DNA of 22,163 nt, taken from assembly GCA_964503525.1 (NCBI GenBank), contig CAZCZY010000002.1:1-22163 (forward strand). The letters run 5' to 3'. The notes under the pieces are model-generated. The model made no database searches. It was not told the origin of the DNA and saw only the letters and a program-made list of their open reading frames with translations. Every line of letters begins with the position of its first letter. Position 1 is the first letter of the stretch. Positions 6,492 through 13,730 of this stretch are shown piece by piece. Source of the stretch: CAZCZY01 sp964503525 (lineage in GTDB: Bacteria > Patescibacteriota > JAUYIX01). The translations under genes were made by a program, and so were the position numbers.

Positions 6492-8554
6492 AACAGATAG
6501 AAAAGGAACTCGTCGTCCAATACGACGCTGGGATCGATCCCAGTTTCTTGGACAACGAGTACGGTCACAAGCCGTATATTCCCTCAATCATCGAACTCAT
6601 CAAAAACGCGCGCGACTGGTCCGCAGTCCTGGTTTGGATTATCACCAACCTTGGCAAGGGCTTGCTGCGTGTCGTCGACGATGGCGTCGGCATGAACGAG
6701 GAAAACCGCAAAAAGATCTCCTGGGTCGGTCGTCGTGACAAGTCGTTGCCGGGTCAATCCGGTAAGTTTGGCACCGGCCGTCTCATGATGCTCTTTAGCT
6801 GGGCCAAGTCCTGCACAATTCGCACCGTCGCTAAAGACGATGCGCGCTTTGTCTGGACGTGCACCTTTACGCGCCAAGAGTTTTCAGACGCAGTTGCCAA
6901 CCGCGGAAAGATGTCTTGGAAGCGGATCAACAAGACCACCGAAACCTGGCCCTACGATTTTTCGACTGGGAGCGAGTTTACGTTCGAACTAGAAAATTCG
7001 TCGCGACAAAGCATTGTACGTGGGATCAAGCTCGCCGAGGAACTCTCGGCTCGCCTTCCCATGAAGGTGCTTGACGCGATCCGGATTGATAGTGAGCGCA
7101 AAAAGCTTCCGGCTAAGAAGATTGTCGGACAGAAGTTCATGTTCTGCGAAGTGGTAGAACCTTTGGGGCTCGTCTCCATGGTGTTGTACCGCCCAGTAAA
7201 ACGGCATCAGGATGAGGCACTTCGTTTTGGCGGAGTCGAGTTTGGCGAAGTGCCAATCACCAACTTCCGCTACGTCTTGTCGCCTCAGCAAAAAGAAGAA
7301 TTGCCCGAGACCTACATGCTGACCGAGCTCGTCGCGGGCGAAATCATCGTGGAGTATCTTGGCAAGTACGTTAACTCTGATCGGTTCACAATGTCACCGG
7401 ACATCGCCGATCAGTTTGAGACCAGGCATTTGCTCAAGTTGCTGGCACGGCTCGCACCCCAAGTGCAGGAGGCGCTAGAAATCAAGGGTTCGGCTGCAGT
7501 GATCACGCGAGCCGACGAAGAAACGCTCGAGCGTGTACGCGCACGTTTCTACGACAAGTTTGGCAAGGGCCAGAAGCCACCGGGATTTGGGGAGGACGAT
7601 CAGGACGACAAAAAGAAAAAGCCGCCGCTGATCATTTGCCCACCGCCCAAGCCAGATTACAGAAAGCCAGTGCGGCTACACGTGCTGGATAAGAATGGCA
7701 ACCCCTGCGACGAATTTGAACTTGGTGAGACCATCATGGTCGTAGCCGAGTTTGGAGAAGTGCAGAAGGATGTCTGGTCGATCAAGAACCTTGTCTGGCG
7801 ACTCGAAGAATCGTGTGCCGATCGCGTCAAAAAAACAGACACCGGTATCACGATGATCGCAAGTAAGGTGGGTGACGCATATATCCAAACCGACGTCACG
7901 CAGTCGACTGGAACTCCCACAACGTTGTGGGCTGCCGCCCGGTACAAGGTGGTGGAGAATCGTGCGTTCCGGTTGTCAGTGGAAGGCGAGCGAACAATCA
8001 AAGTGGGAGACCTCTTTGTCTTGTTTGGCTGCAACACTGACAAGCTGCGGGGCACCATGGTGTGGCAGCACAGCGGTGACGGCGACCTTGAGATTGCTGG
8101 CAAACGTGCCACGTTCAAGGCTACTCGTCGCGGCAGTGCATCGGTCAAGGCCAGTGACTCGTCAAACGTCAATGTGTCATCCAGCTGTTCGTTCCTTATC
8201 GAACCAGATCCGCCCAAGTTGTTTCCAATCCGGGACCACTGGTTTGTAATGAAGCATCACGATCTCAAGGATCTCAAAAAGCCAGTTGAGATGTACGAGG
8301 TAACCGGACGTGAAGGCCTGGTACACAAGATCGTGATCAACGCAAAGGACCCGGCGTACCTGGAAGCCCAGCGTCGTGGCCCGGACAGTCTGGAACTGTT
8401 CTTGTTCCAAGCCATTGCTTTGGAATATCCACGCTTTACGAGAATCGGTCTCAAGAAGCTGGATCCCAACCGCGAAATGGACGAACTCCCCGATGTCCTT
8501 GAGGAGATCATTCGGGAGGGATACGAGATCCTCGGTACATTGCTAGCCCCCTAA
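6488..8554 (+). CDS. Island gene B: GHKL-type ATPase with two Ig-like domains
   Basis: The 688-residue protein starts at GTG 6488, overlapping the stop of A, with SD AAGGAG six bases before. The GHKL nucleotide-binding motifs look complete: N-box ELIKNARD (E36, N40), G1 box DDGVGM (D65, G66, G68) and G2 box GKFGTGR (92-98). An Hsp90/MORC/MutL-like transducer region probably follows to about 355. A charged linker and Pro-rich stretch (365-390) lead to two beta-rich Ig-like domains at about 392-488 and 493-572; the second has the 'VEGERTIKVGD...W...G.ATFKA...GSASVKASD' pattern of bacterial Ig (BIG-like) folds. The C-terminal domain (585-688) carries INAKDPAYLEAQR, like the INxxHPxY segment near the end of some GHKL ATPases. 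No signal peptide is present, so the Ig-like domains are cytoplasmic. Likely an ATP-driven conformational clamp working with A; the exact role is unknown. Confidence 0.85.
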   Translation: MKQIEKELVVQYDAGIDPSFLDNEYGHKPYIPSIIELIKNARDWSAVLVWIITNLGKGLLRVVDDGVGMNEENRKKISWVGRRDKSLPGQSGKFGTGRLMMLFSWAKSCTIRTVAKDDARFVWTCTFTRQEFSDAVANRGKMSWKRINKTTETWPYDFSTGSEFTFELENSSRQSIVRGIKLAEELSARLPMKVLDAIRIDSERKKLPAKKIVGQKFMFCEVVEPLGLVSMVLYRPVKRHQDEALRFGGVEFGEVPITNFRYVLSPQQKEELPETYMLTELVAGEIIVEYLGKYVNSDRFTMSPDIADQFETRHLLKLLARLAPQVQEALEIKGSAAVITRADEETLERVRARFYDKFGKGQKPPGFGEDDQDDKKKKPPLIICPPPKPDYRKPVRLHVLDKNGNPCDEFELGETIMVVAEFGEVQKDVWSIKNLVWRLEESCADRVKKTDTGITMIASKVGDAYIQTDVTQSTGTPTTLWAAARYKVVENRAFRLSVEGERTIKVGDLFVLFGCNTDKLRGTMVWQHSGDGDLEIAGKRATFKATRRGSASVKASDSSNVNVSSSCSFLIEPDPPKLFPIRDHWFVMKHHDLKDLKKPVEMYEVTGREGLVHKIVINAKDPAYLEAQRRGPDSLELFLFQAIALEYPRFTRIGLKKLDPNREMDELPDVLEEIIREGYEILGTLLAP

Positions 8555-8576
8555 GGCTGGCACTAACAACCCAACC

Positions 8577-8607
8577 GCCCCACATGAAATCATGTGGGGC
8601 TTTTTTT
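8577..8607 (+). terminator. Intrinsic terminator after gene B
   Basis: GCCCCACATGA (8577-8587) pairs perfectly with TCATGTGGGGC (8590-8600), followed by seven T. It ends the A-B transcript. Confidence 0.92.
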
Positions 8608-8649
8608 ATTTCCGGAACGCAGAAGGACTTTGGCAGAAAAAATTAGTAT

Positions 8650-8680
8650 AAAAAAAGCCGAGATCATTTTGATCTCGGCT
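8650..8680 (-). terminator. Intrinsic terminator after gene C
   Basis: AGCCGAGATCA (8656-8666) pairs perfectly with TGATCTCGGCT (8670-8680), and the A-run at 8650-8656 is a U-tract on the minus strand. It ends the transcript of gene C, 10 bases after its stop, and insulates C from the convergent A-B operon. Confidence 0.92.
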
Positions 8681-8690
8681 GGCGTGATGA

Positions 8691-10388
8691 CTAGGCACGC
8701 ATTTCCCGAATGGCTTTGATGGTGAGCTTGTACGTACCCATCAAAGTGAAAGAGCGCTTCTCACTGCTCAGTGTGAGCTTGATCGCGTTGGGACAGCGTC
8801 CCTTCTTGAACATGATCCACGTTGCACTTGAGGTGCGCCAGGCCTGCTCGATTTCTTTCCACGTGGCTTCATCGGGCAGGTGGTCAACTTCTTTACGAGC
8901 TTCCATCAACGCAACCAGACTGGGTTCGTACTGGTTGACGTCATGCGTGGTGAACTCTGTCGAGCACCGCACAATAGTTCCGAGTAGACTGTGCACGGTT
9001 GCCGATGAACTCATGATCGCAGACCCGCCAGCGCAGGGGTATCCAACTGCAACCATATGGTCGTAGAGTTTCTCGAGCTTGACCGTGTCAATCGGTGCCA
9101 CGTCAGTGTCGTCTGCACTCAACTGCCTAATCATCGCAAGATGATCCGCAGACGAGCTGCGCTTATGAGACCGTGCCATTTTCTCGACAATCTCCGGGGG
9201 CGGTACCGCCGTAACGGCCGCTGCGGCCTGGGCTTCCTTCCACCCTTGTTCGATGCGAGCGATGGCCGCCTCGCTAAGACGAATTACCTCCGTCAGCTCG
9301 CTCGGAAGCTCCGGACGAGGACCACGTAATGTCTCAGCTTCGAGGATGTAATCACGTAGGCGGTTGCGACAGCGGAGAGGGGTCCAACCCTCGTCTGTCA
9401 TCAGCACCAGAGCACCGTCAAAGTGTTCTTGTTTCATCAGTTGCATGTGGTAGGGCCGCAACGGAAAACTTAGGTAATCCGAATTGCGATCCTTAAGTCG
9501 ACGACGGGCAGCTGTATGCTTGTTCTCCAACTCCTCGATACGTTTGTTAATTGGCCGCATTCGCTCTTCGACCAAACGGTCGGCCTCTTCCCACGAGAGG
9601 TTGGCGTGATTGGCCTCATCCCGACTGTCCTGTATTGCACATCTGGCAGCAGCGATGAGTAATTCCACCTGGGGTCGTGGGATCTCATCGGTTTTTGATG
9701 TTGCCATCAGAAACTCGCTGTCCAAAGTGCGCAATGCATTCTTGAGAATGATGTTGGACTCTGAGACGTACGTGCTGTACTCGGGCCGCTTGGCGATAAC
9801 GGTGCCATGCAGTTGTCGGAGCTCGTGCTCTAACGCTTTGATTTGCTCGATGATGTCGAGCAAACCTTGCGCGGCCTCGCCCCACGAGTTCATTTGCTGT
9901 AGCTCGACGTCACCACGTTGATCACGCTGCTCAGAGATCGCGATTGTCATCTCTGTCGCAGCTTGGACGGTGCGATCTTTGTAAAAGAGTTCCGGCGCGA
10001 TCATGAGTCCCGCGGCCTTGAGTTCCTCTACTAGCGCATGCACGATGCTTTTGGCTGACTCGATCTGGCCTTTGGCAATGGCCTCGATCAGATCGTTCAA
10101 CGGCAAGCCGCCGATGAGCTGCTGAAAAAGTTGCTCGCCTACTTCGCTCCAGCCAGCCAGATCATTCTGGGCTACGGCCTTTTGCGTCGCGAGCTCTTCC
10201 AAAACTCCACTGATATCAAGGTCTGTTGAGACAGCCGACTCCACGCCAAAGGCAGTTTTGTATTTACCATCTACGTGATGAAAAAACTGCGTAATGGTGT
10301 TTAGGCTCAAACTCTCGGGATCGACGGGATAGTAACGGTCGATGCCCTCGTGCTTGGCCCTGATAAACGCGTTTCGCCAGGTAACCAT
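8691..10388 (-). CDS. Island gene C: long coiled-coil protein, unrecognised family
   Basis: The protein is 565 residues from ATG 10388, chosen because GGAGG at 10400-10396 lies seven bases upstream; a further ATG at 10406 would overlap that SD. I see no enzymatic motif. The N-terminal 60 residues are globular ('MVTWRNAFIRAKHEGIDRYY'), then mostly helical sequence follows, with probable coiled coils at about 165-215 and 260-305 ('EERMRPINKRIEELENKHTAARRRLKDR'). A conserved-looking block surrounds 'FDGALVLMTDEGWTPLRCRNRLRDYILEAE'. The C-terminal 60 residues ('WIMFKKGRCPNAIKLTL...GTYKLTIKAI') may be a small beta domain. It is transcribed opposite to the other island genes from its own promoter. 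It could be a structural or adaptor subunit working with A-B or D; that is only inferred from shared promoter design. Confidence 0.8.
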   Translation of the reverse strand: MVTWRNAFIRAKHEGIDRYYPVDPESLSLNTITQFFHHVDGKYKTAFGVESAVSTDLDISGVLEELATQKAVAQNDLAGWSEVGEQLFQQLIGGLPLNDLIEAIAKGQIESAKSIVHALVEELKAAGLMIAPELFYKDRTVQAATEMTIAISEQRDQRGDVELQQMNSWGEAAQGLLDIIEQIKALEHELRQLHGTVIAKRPEYSTYVSESNIILKNALRTLDSEFLMATSKTDEIPRPQVELLIAAARCAIQDSRDEANHANLSWEEADRLVEERMRPINKRIEELENKHTAARRRLKDRNSDYLSFPLRPYHMQLMKQEHFDGALVLMTDEGWTPLRCRNRLRDYILEAETLRGPRPELPSELTEVIRLSEAAIARIEQGWKEAQAAAAVTAVPPPEIVEKMARSHKRSSSADHLAMIRQLSADDTDVAPIDTVKLEKLYDHMVAVGYPCAGGSAIMSSSATVHSLLGTIVRCSTEFTTHDVNQYEPSLVALMEARKEVDHLPDEATWKEIEQAWRTSSATWIMFKKGRCPNAIKLTLSSEKRSFTLMGTYKLTIKAIREMRA

Positions 10389-10448
10389 AGAGGTGCCTCC
10401 TTTCATCTTTTTTGAGTTGTTAAGCGACTAGCCAAAAACACATGAACC

Positions 10449-10482
10449 ACACGGTCTACCGTGTTTTTGCCTCCCCTGTCAA
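10449..10482 (-). promoter_or_regulatory. Island promoter P-C with perfect 7-bp inverted repeat over the -10
   Basis: On the minus strand TTGACA (10482-10477), an 18-base spacer and TAGACC (10458-10453) form a promoter. The -10 sits in the middle of ACACGGT-AG-ACCGTGT (10464-10449), a perfect inverted repeat with 7-bp arms, a strong operator candidate. The leader to ATG 10388 is about 58 bases. Confidence 0.6.
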
Positions 10483-10531
10483 GCCAGCACAGCAGCCAGC
10501 CCAGGCGATCACGCAACCATTGTAAAACGAG

Positions 10532-10564
10532 TTGACAGTGGGATTTGATCGCGATAGAAATCCC
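10532..10564 (+). promoter_or_regulatory. Island promoter P-D with nested inverted repeats
   Basis: TTGACA (10532-10537), a 17-base spacer and TAGAAA (10555-10560) form a promoter. GGGATTT (10540-10546) and AAATCCC (10558-10564) are perfect arms flanking the palindrome ATCGCGAT (10548-10555), covering spacer and -10. The -35 boxes of P-C and P-D lie back to back about 50 bases apart. Confidence 0.6.
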
Positions 10565-10621
10565 TGTTCGGTTCATTACCAATCTAACCAATGCGCCAAA
10601 GGGCCAGAGAGGAGGTCATCG

Positions 10622-12223
10622 ATGTCTGGACGCGATTTCCGAAGTAAGAAATTCGTCCTCGAATCGTTCCTCCAATTTGTTCAAAAATATGTTTCGATTG
10701 AATCGATGCATATTGGAACACTGGGTGGGGAGGGACTCGAGGCAAATATCTGGATGCAGGCGGGTTTGCCGCAGCGGCAGGGATGGCTGGTGGAATGGGA
10801 TCAGGAGCGGCAGCGACAGTTGCGACGCGCACAATTGTCCGGTTGGTTTTACCTGTGCAACTCTCTTGCTCTGTTGCCGCAAGCACTCGGCCGTCAAATA
10901 GGTGGTCGCGGACTCGATGCATTCCACTTTGATCTGTGTGGTTTTTTACGAACTAGCTTTGATCACATTCGGCCGGTACTGCCCCACCTGATCAAAAAGG
11001 AGCGTGGGCGTTGCCTTGCCCTTAGCACGGTCGACAAACACAGTAGTCCGTACACGAGCGACCACGAAAAGTTTTTTGACCGGGCGTGTGCGACTCTCGG
11101 CCTATGTGACACACGTTTTCTCGTGCGCGAACTACAGCGGCAACAGCGCAAGGTGCCGCACAGTCGGCGCCCACAAAATCACGGGAAAAATGATGGTCAG
11201 CCCTCAGCTGACATTGCTAACCCGGCCTCGTGCGCACAACGGGAGTTTGGAACTTTCGCCGACATCTTGTTGCTGTTGACAACGCGCAAGCCGCTTTATC
11301 TGGTCGACGCGATCGATCGCTACGTCTATGTGTCGCGTTGGGCAGGTAGTAGTTGGCGCATGCGCTCATACTTTTTCCACATGAGCGAACAGGTTGCAGC
11401 AACAAAAGCAGAAGTTGCTCACCAACTGATGGAGACATGGATTGCTAGTCCGCTGCGCTACATAAACGCAGAAGGTAAAGTTTCTCGTATTCGTGTATCG
11501 GGCTACCGACAAATCGCTAAGGTCCAAATCAAGGAGGACGAAGTGCCACATCCACCGTCAGTTACAATCGCTCAGGAAAACCAACCCAAGGAAACGCAGG
11601 CCCTTGGATTTGTCGCGCAGATGCTAGGCGGCAATGCGCTGGCAGAATATCAAGCGCTCGTCGCAAAGGCAGCCAAGTTCGAGACGTTGCAAAAACGCAT
11701 GTCACAGATCGCCGAGATGATCATCAGCTACAACAAATTGCCTGTCGACGTGACAGAATCTGCTCCGACTGAAGAGCAAATTCCGATCGCTGGGGCACTT
11801 GGCACGGTTGCCGCACCTCAGGGGCCACGGACGGTTGTTCGGTCCGAGCATAAACGCGTTCCCCTGACCAAACGGCAAATCGTCATGCGTTTGATCGAGG
11901 CAAGGGCTGCGGGCGCTGACACGTATGAGAAAGCCCAAGCCGACATTGGCCCTGAAGTAGGCATGACCAAGAACTATAAGGGGAGGCTCGGGACGATGTT
12001 CGCGCGTTCCATGGGCAAGTACCGTCCGGTATTTCTCTTTGGGATGGCCAAGGAGATGACGGAAGAGGGTATGAAGGAGACGCTTAGCCTGCTTGCGCCT
12101 TGGTACTCAAAGATCGATGGCAAGCCAGTGACCGTCACGCAGCTTCAGGAAGAAATCGCCCGTGCACCGCGCGAGATTAGCGCACGGATGCAAAAGCAGT
12201 TCAAGAAGAGGGCGGGACGCTAA
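10622..12223 (+). CDS. Island gene D: possible Rossmann methyltransferase-like protein with C-terminal helical domain
   Basis: The protein is 533 residues from ATG 10622, chosen for the SD AGGAGGT five bases upstream; the frame stays open upstream to 10532 but that start lies in the promoter. Residues 28-140 alternate strand and helix as in a class I methyltransferase: MHIGTLGGEGLEANIW (a glycine-rich loop like motif I), GWLVEWDQE (an acidic strand-2 end), FHFDLCGFL (like motif IV) and CLALSTVD. The motifs are diverged and I cannot name a substrate. A basic linker follows at about 165-205. Residues 215-300 contain 'YLVDAIDRYVYVSRWAGSSWRMRSYFF', and 415-533 form a Lys/Arg-rich helical domain possibly binding nucleic acid. 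If real, activity could be DNA or RNA methylation; loss of activity is also possible. Expression is probably controlled with the rest of the island. Confidence 0.78.
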   Translation: MSGRDFRSKKFVLESFLQFVQKYVSIESMHIGTLGGEGLEANIWMQAGLPQRQGWLVEWDQERQRQLRRAQLSGWFYLCNSLALLPQALGRQIGGRGLDAFHFDLCGFLRTSFDHIRPVLPHLIKKERGRCLALSTVDKHSSPYTSDHEKFFDRACATLGLCDTRFLVRELQRQQRKVPHSRRPQNHGKNDGQPSADIANPASCAQREFGTFADILLLLTTRKPLYLVDAIDRYVYVSRWAGSSWRMRSYFFHMSEQVAATKAEVAHQLMETWIASPLRYINAEGKVSRIRVSGYRQIAKVQIKEDEVPHPPSVTIAQENQPKETQALGFVAQMLGGNALAEYQALVAKAAKFETLQKRMSQIAEMIISYNKLPVDVTESAPTEEQIPIAGALGTVAAPQGPRTVVRSEHKRVPLTKRQIVMRLIEARAAGADTYEKAQADIGPEVGMTKNYKGRLGTMFARSMGKYRPVFLFGMAKEMTEEGMKETLSLLAPWYSKIDGKPVTVTQLQEEIARAPREISARMQKQFKKRAGR

Positions 12224-12231
12224 CTCAGATC

Positions 12232-12262
12232 GGGCATCACTATCTAGTGGTGCCCTTTTTTT
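12232..12262 (+). terminator. Intrinsic terminator after gene D
   Basis: GGGCATCACTA (12232-12242) pairs with TAGTGGTGCCC (12245-12255) with one G-T pair, followed by seven T. It lies eight bases after the stop of D. Confidence 0.92.
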
Positions 12263-12299
12263 CGCATTGATTTGTGGTCCCAGCGTCAAAATAAGGCTC

Positions 12300-12328
12300 T
12301 TGACTGCACTGCGTATGCGCGATAGCTT
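12300..12328 (+). promoter_or_regulatory. Island promoter P-E
   Basis: TTGACT (12300-12305), a 17-base spacer and TAGCTT (12323-12328) form a promoter. As in P-A and P-D, CGATAG begins 14 bases after the -35. Only short GCGC arms (12317-12320 and 12329-12332) surround the -10, so its operator is weaker than those of the other units. The leader is about 64 bases. Confidence 0.5.
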
Positions 12329-12398
12329 GCGCTGCTCTGTTCGTGTCGTGTTCTTAAAAAAACAAGCAAAAAAGATCTCCAAGGAGGTGATCATAACC

Positions 12399-12785
12399 AT
12401 GCCGCACACCTTTACAGTTCCTGGCAATCTCGAACTCCAACGTAGGCTGCTTCGTGCCGAGGGTCGCGGTGCCAAGCATCTCGATCGTGAAAAGCACGCA
12501 GTCCTCACTGCCCTGGGCGATCGTGGCACCCCGCAAGTAGTTGCGGCCCTTTTTGCCAGGACACACGGGCGTTTCATCGGCGACTTCGTCCTGCGAAACA
12601 TCGATGGTCTTTCTCAGAGGGAGGCCAAGTCGGTTGTGAGCGAATTGGCGGAGGAGTACACGGCGGCCCAACGCAGGTCAGTCTCGACCAAGGAGCTCCT
12701 CAAGTTGGCAGATGCCGAGGCGCGCCACTCCATCATCCAGAGGGCTGTCGAGACTCGCCAAAACGGCAACGGCCACACGCGGTAA
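12399..12785 (+). CDS. Island gene E: small helical protein with an unusually strong SD
   Basis: The ORF is 128 residues from ATG 12399. The start is fixed by a 12-base match, AAGGAGGTGATC (12381-12392), to the usual 3' end of 16S rRNA; most SD sites match four to six bases. The core six bases end 11 bases before the ATG. The protein is predicted mostly helical, basic and without catalytic motifs or cysteines: 'REKHAVLTALGDRGTPQVVAALF' and 'DGLSQREAKSVVSELAEEY' are amphipathic, and the C-terminus is polar (QNGNGHTR). I do not recognise the family. Its own promoter, terminator and strong SD suggest high expression, as for a small DNA-binding, antitoxin-like or structural protein, but none of these is shown. 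Upstream in-frame codons overlap gene D and are not credible starts. Confidence 0.78.
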   Translation: MPHTFTVPGNLELQRRLLRAEGRGAKHLDREKHAVLTALGDRGTPQVVAALFARTHGRFIGDFVLRNIDGLSQREAKSVVSELAEEYTAAQRRSVSTKELLKLADAEARHSIIQRAVETRQNGNGHTR

Positions 12786-12794
12786 TAACCGCAC

Positions 12795-12828
12795 GCGCCA
12801 GAACAACAGTTCTGGCGCTTTTCTTTTT
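12795..12828 (+). terminator. Intrinsic terminator after gene E
   Basis: GCGCCAGAAC (12795-12804) and GTTCTGGCGC (12809-12818) form a perfect 10-bp stem with loop AACA, followed by TTTTCTTTTT. The T-tract merges with the -35 box of promoter P-F. Confidence 0.93.
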
Positions 12829-12860
12829 GACAAAGATCCTTTTACGTGCTAGGAAGCACG
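12827..12860 (+). promoter_or_regulatory. Island promoter P-F with inverted repeat centred on the -10
   Basis: TTGACA (12827-12832), a 17-base spacer and TAGGAA (12850-12855) form a promoter. The perfect inverted repeat CGTGCT-AGGA-AGCACG (12845-12860) is centred on the -10 box. The leader is about 36 bases and carries SD GAGGAGG. Confidence 0.62.
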
Positions 12861-12897
12861 GTTCCTTTAAATTTCGTACACTCTTGAGGAGGTTGTC

Positions 12898-13497
12898 ATG
12901 GGACCAGTCAGAATTAAAAACGATTGCGCACAAACGATCTCATTGTCGGATGGAGGCGAACTCGTCTACCAGCCGCATCTATATGCTTCCGATCGTGCGG
13001 ACGCACTCTACCGGTCGCTTCGGTTTGAAACCACCTGGGAACGTCATCCGCCCAAGCCACGCCTGCTGTACTGGGCGGGGGATTTTGACTACCGGTACTC
13101 CGGAATCACGCACAGAAGAGCGCCCTGGACCCCGATGCTGAGTGCATTGCGCTCTGACGTAGAGCGCTCGTGCTTTGGAAATAGCCAAGGACAATTCCAG
13201 GGAGTACTGATGAATTTTTATCGTAACGGCAGCGACAGTGTCGCTTGGCATGCTGACAACGAGCGCATGATCCGAACGGATTCACCAATTGCGTCGCTCT
13301 CTTTTGGACAGCCGAGGTTGTTTGTGTTGCGACACCAGAGTAACCGGGCGCAACCCGTCTACGAGTTTCTGCTTGAACATGGTAGCTGCCTCATCATGCG
13401 CGGCACAACTCAGCGATTTTGGGAACATTGTGTTCCCAAGCAGGCAGACGTATCTCAAGGTCGCATTAATCTGACCTTTAGGCAGTACCAGTTTTAA
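12898..13497 (+). CDS. alkB: Island gene F: AlkB-family 2OG-Fe(II) dioxygenase
   Basis: AlkB enzymes oxidatively remove alkyl groups (1-methyladenine, 3-methylcytosine and related lesions) from DNA or RNA, using Fe(II) and 2-oxoglutarate. This 199-residue protein has the full set of active-site residues: metal-binding H118-x-D120 in WHADNE, distal H177 in WEHCVPK, and the arginine pair R189 and R195 in RINLTFR that binds 2-oxoglutarate. Flanking hallmarks are NFYRNGSDS, SLSFGQPRLFVLRH and a YRYSG segment near residue 65, which is more like ALKBH2/3-type repair enzymes than E. coli AlkB. ATG 12898 is well supported by SD GAGGAGG. Substrate choice (repair versus tRNA or foreign-DNA demethylation) cannot be read from the sequence. 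It sits alone between its own promoter and a terminator, as the last island gene. Confidence 0.93.
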   Translation: MGPVRIKNDCAQTISLSDGGELVYQPHLYASDRADALYRSLRFETTWERHPPKPRLLYWAGDFDYRYSGITHRRAPWTPMLSALRSDVERSCFGNSQGQFQGVLMNFYRNGSDSVAWHADNERMIRTDSPIASLSFGQPRLFVLRHQSNRAQPVYEFLLEHGSCLIMRGTTQRFWEHCVPKQADVSQGRINLTFRQYQF

Positions 13498-13566
13498 GGC
13501 GCTCTCGAGTGTCTATTCTGGCAGCGCGTAGGCTCCACCGGTCATGTCGTCCTGCAGGTAACCGTT

Positions 13567-13594
13567 AAGCGTCACCATCCCGTGGCGCTTTTTT
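13567..13594 (+). terminator. Intrinsic terminator after gene F
   Basis: AAGCGTCAC (13567-13575) pairs with GTGGCGCTT (13582-13590), including one T-G pair, followed by T-rich sequence. It lies about 70 bases after the stop of F; nothing recognisable lies between. Confidence 0.82.
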
Positions 13595-13641
13595 CTTTGG
13601 GAAACTACCTTCTGGTAGCACCCGATGAGTTCGAACCGAGT

Positions 13642-13670
13642 TTGACAAACAGGCGCCACTTGTGTATTGT
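13642..13670 (+). promoter_or_regulatory. Strong promoter upstream of nusA
   Basis: TTGACA (13642-13647), exactly 17 bases, then TATTGT (13665-13670). Unlike the island promoters its -10 begins TAT and carries no inverted repeat. The predicted start is near 13677, immediately before a terminator hairpin. Confidence 0.65.
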
Positions 13671-13682
13671 CTCCACTACAGA

Positions 13683-13710
13683 CGACTAGTCACTTGACTA
13701 GTCGCTTTTT
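13683..13710 (+). terminator. Promoter-proximal hairpin terminator/attenuator before nusA
   Basis: CGACTAGTCA (13683-13692) and TGACTAGTCG (13695-13704) are perfect 10-bp arms with a two-base gap, followed by C and five T. It starts only about six bases after the predicted transcript start, so it would end an RNA of about 34 bases or act as an attenuator for nusA. Confidence 0.72.
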
Positions 13711-13730
13711 GTATATATCCAACTTTTTAT

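Noticed and set aside
6011..6568. 185-codon minus-strand frame opposite the A-B junction
   Set aside because: Composition (Ser, Arg, Cys rich) is that of a shadow frame, and it overlaps two well-supported plus-strand genes.
7657..8217. 186-codon minus-strand frame opposite gene B
   Set aside because: Shadow of the Ig-like region of B; no SD, promoter or domain pattern.
4930..12860. A CRISPR-like or tandem repeat array formed by the island palindromes
   Set aside because: The palindromes differ in sequence, are kilobases apart and each sits at a promoter; there are no repeated units with spacers.
13606..13620. Small hairpin CTACC-TTCT-GGTAG as a riboswitch or structured RNA
   Set aside because: Only five base pairs, no conserved aptamer features, and it lies downstream of the gene F terminator and upstream of the nusA promoter.
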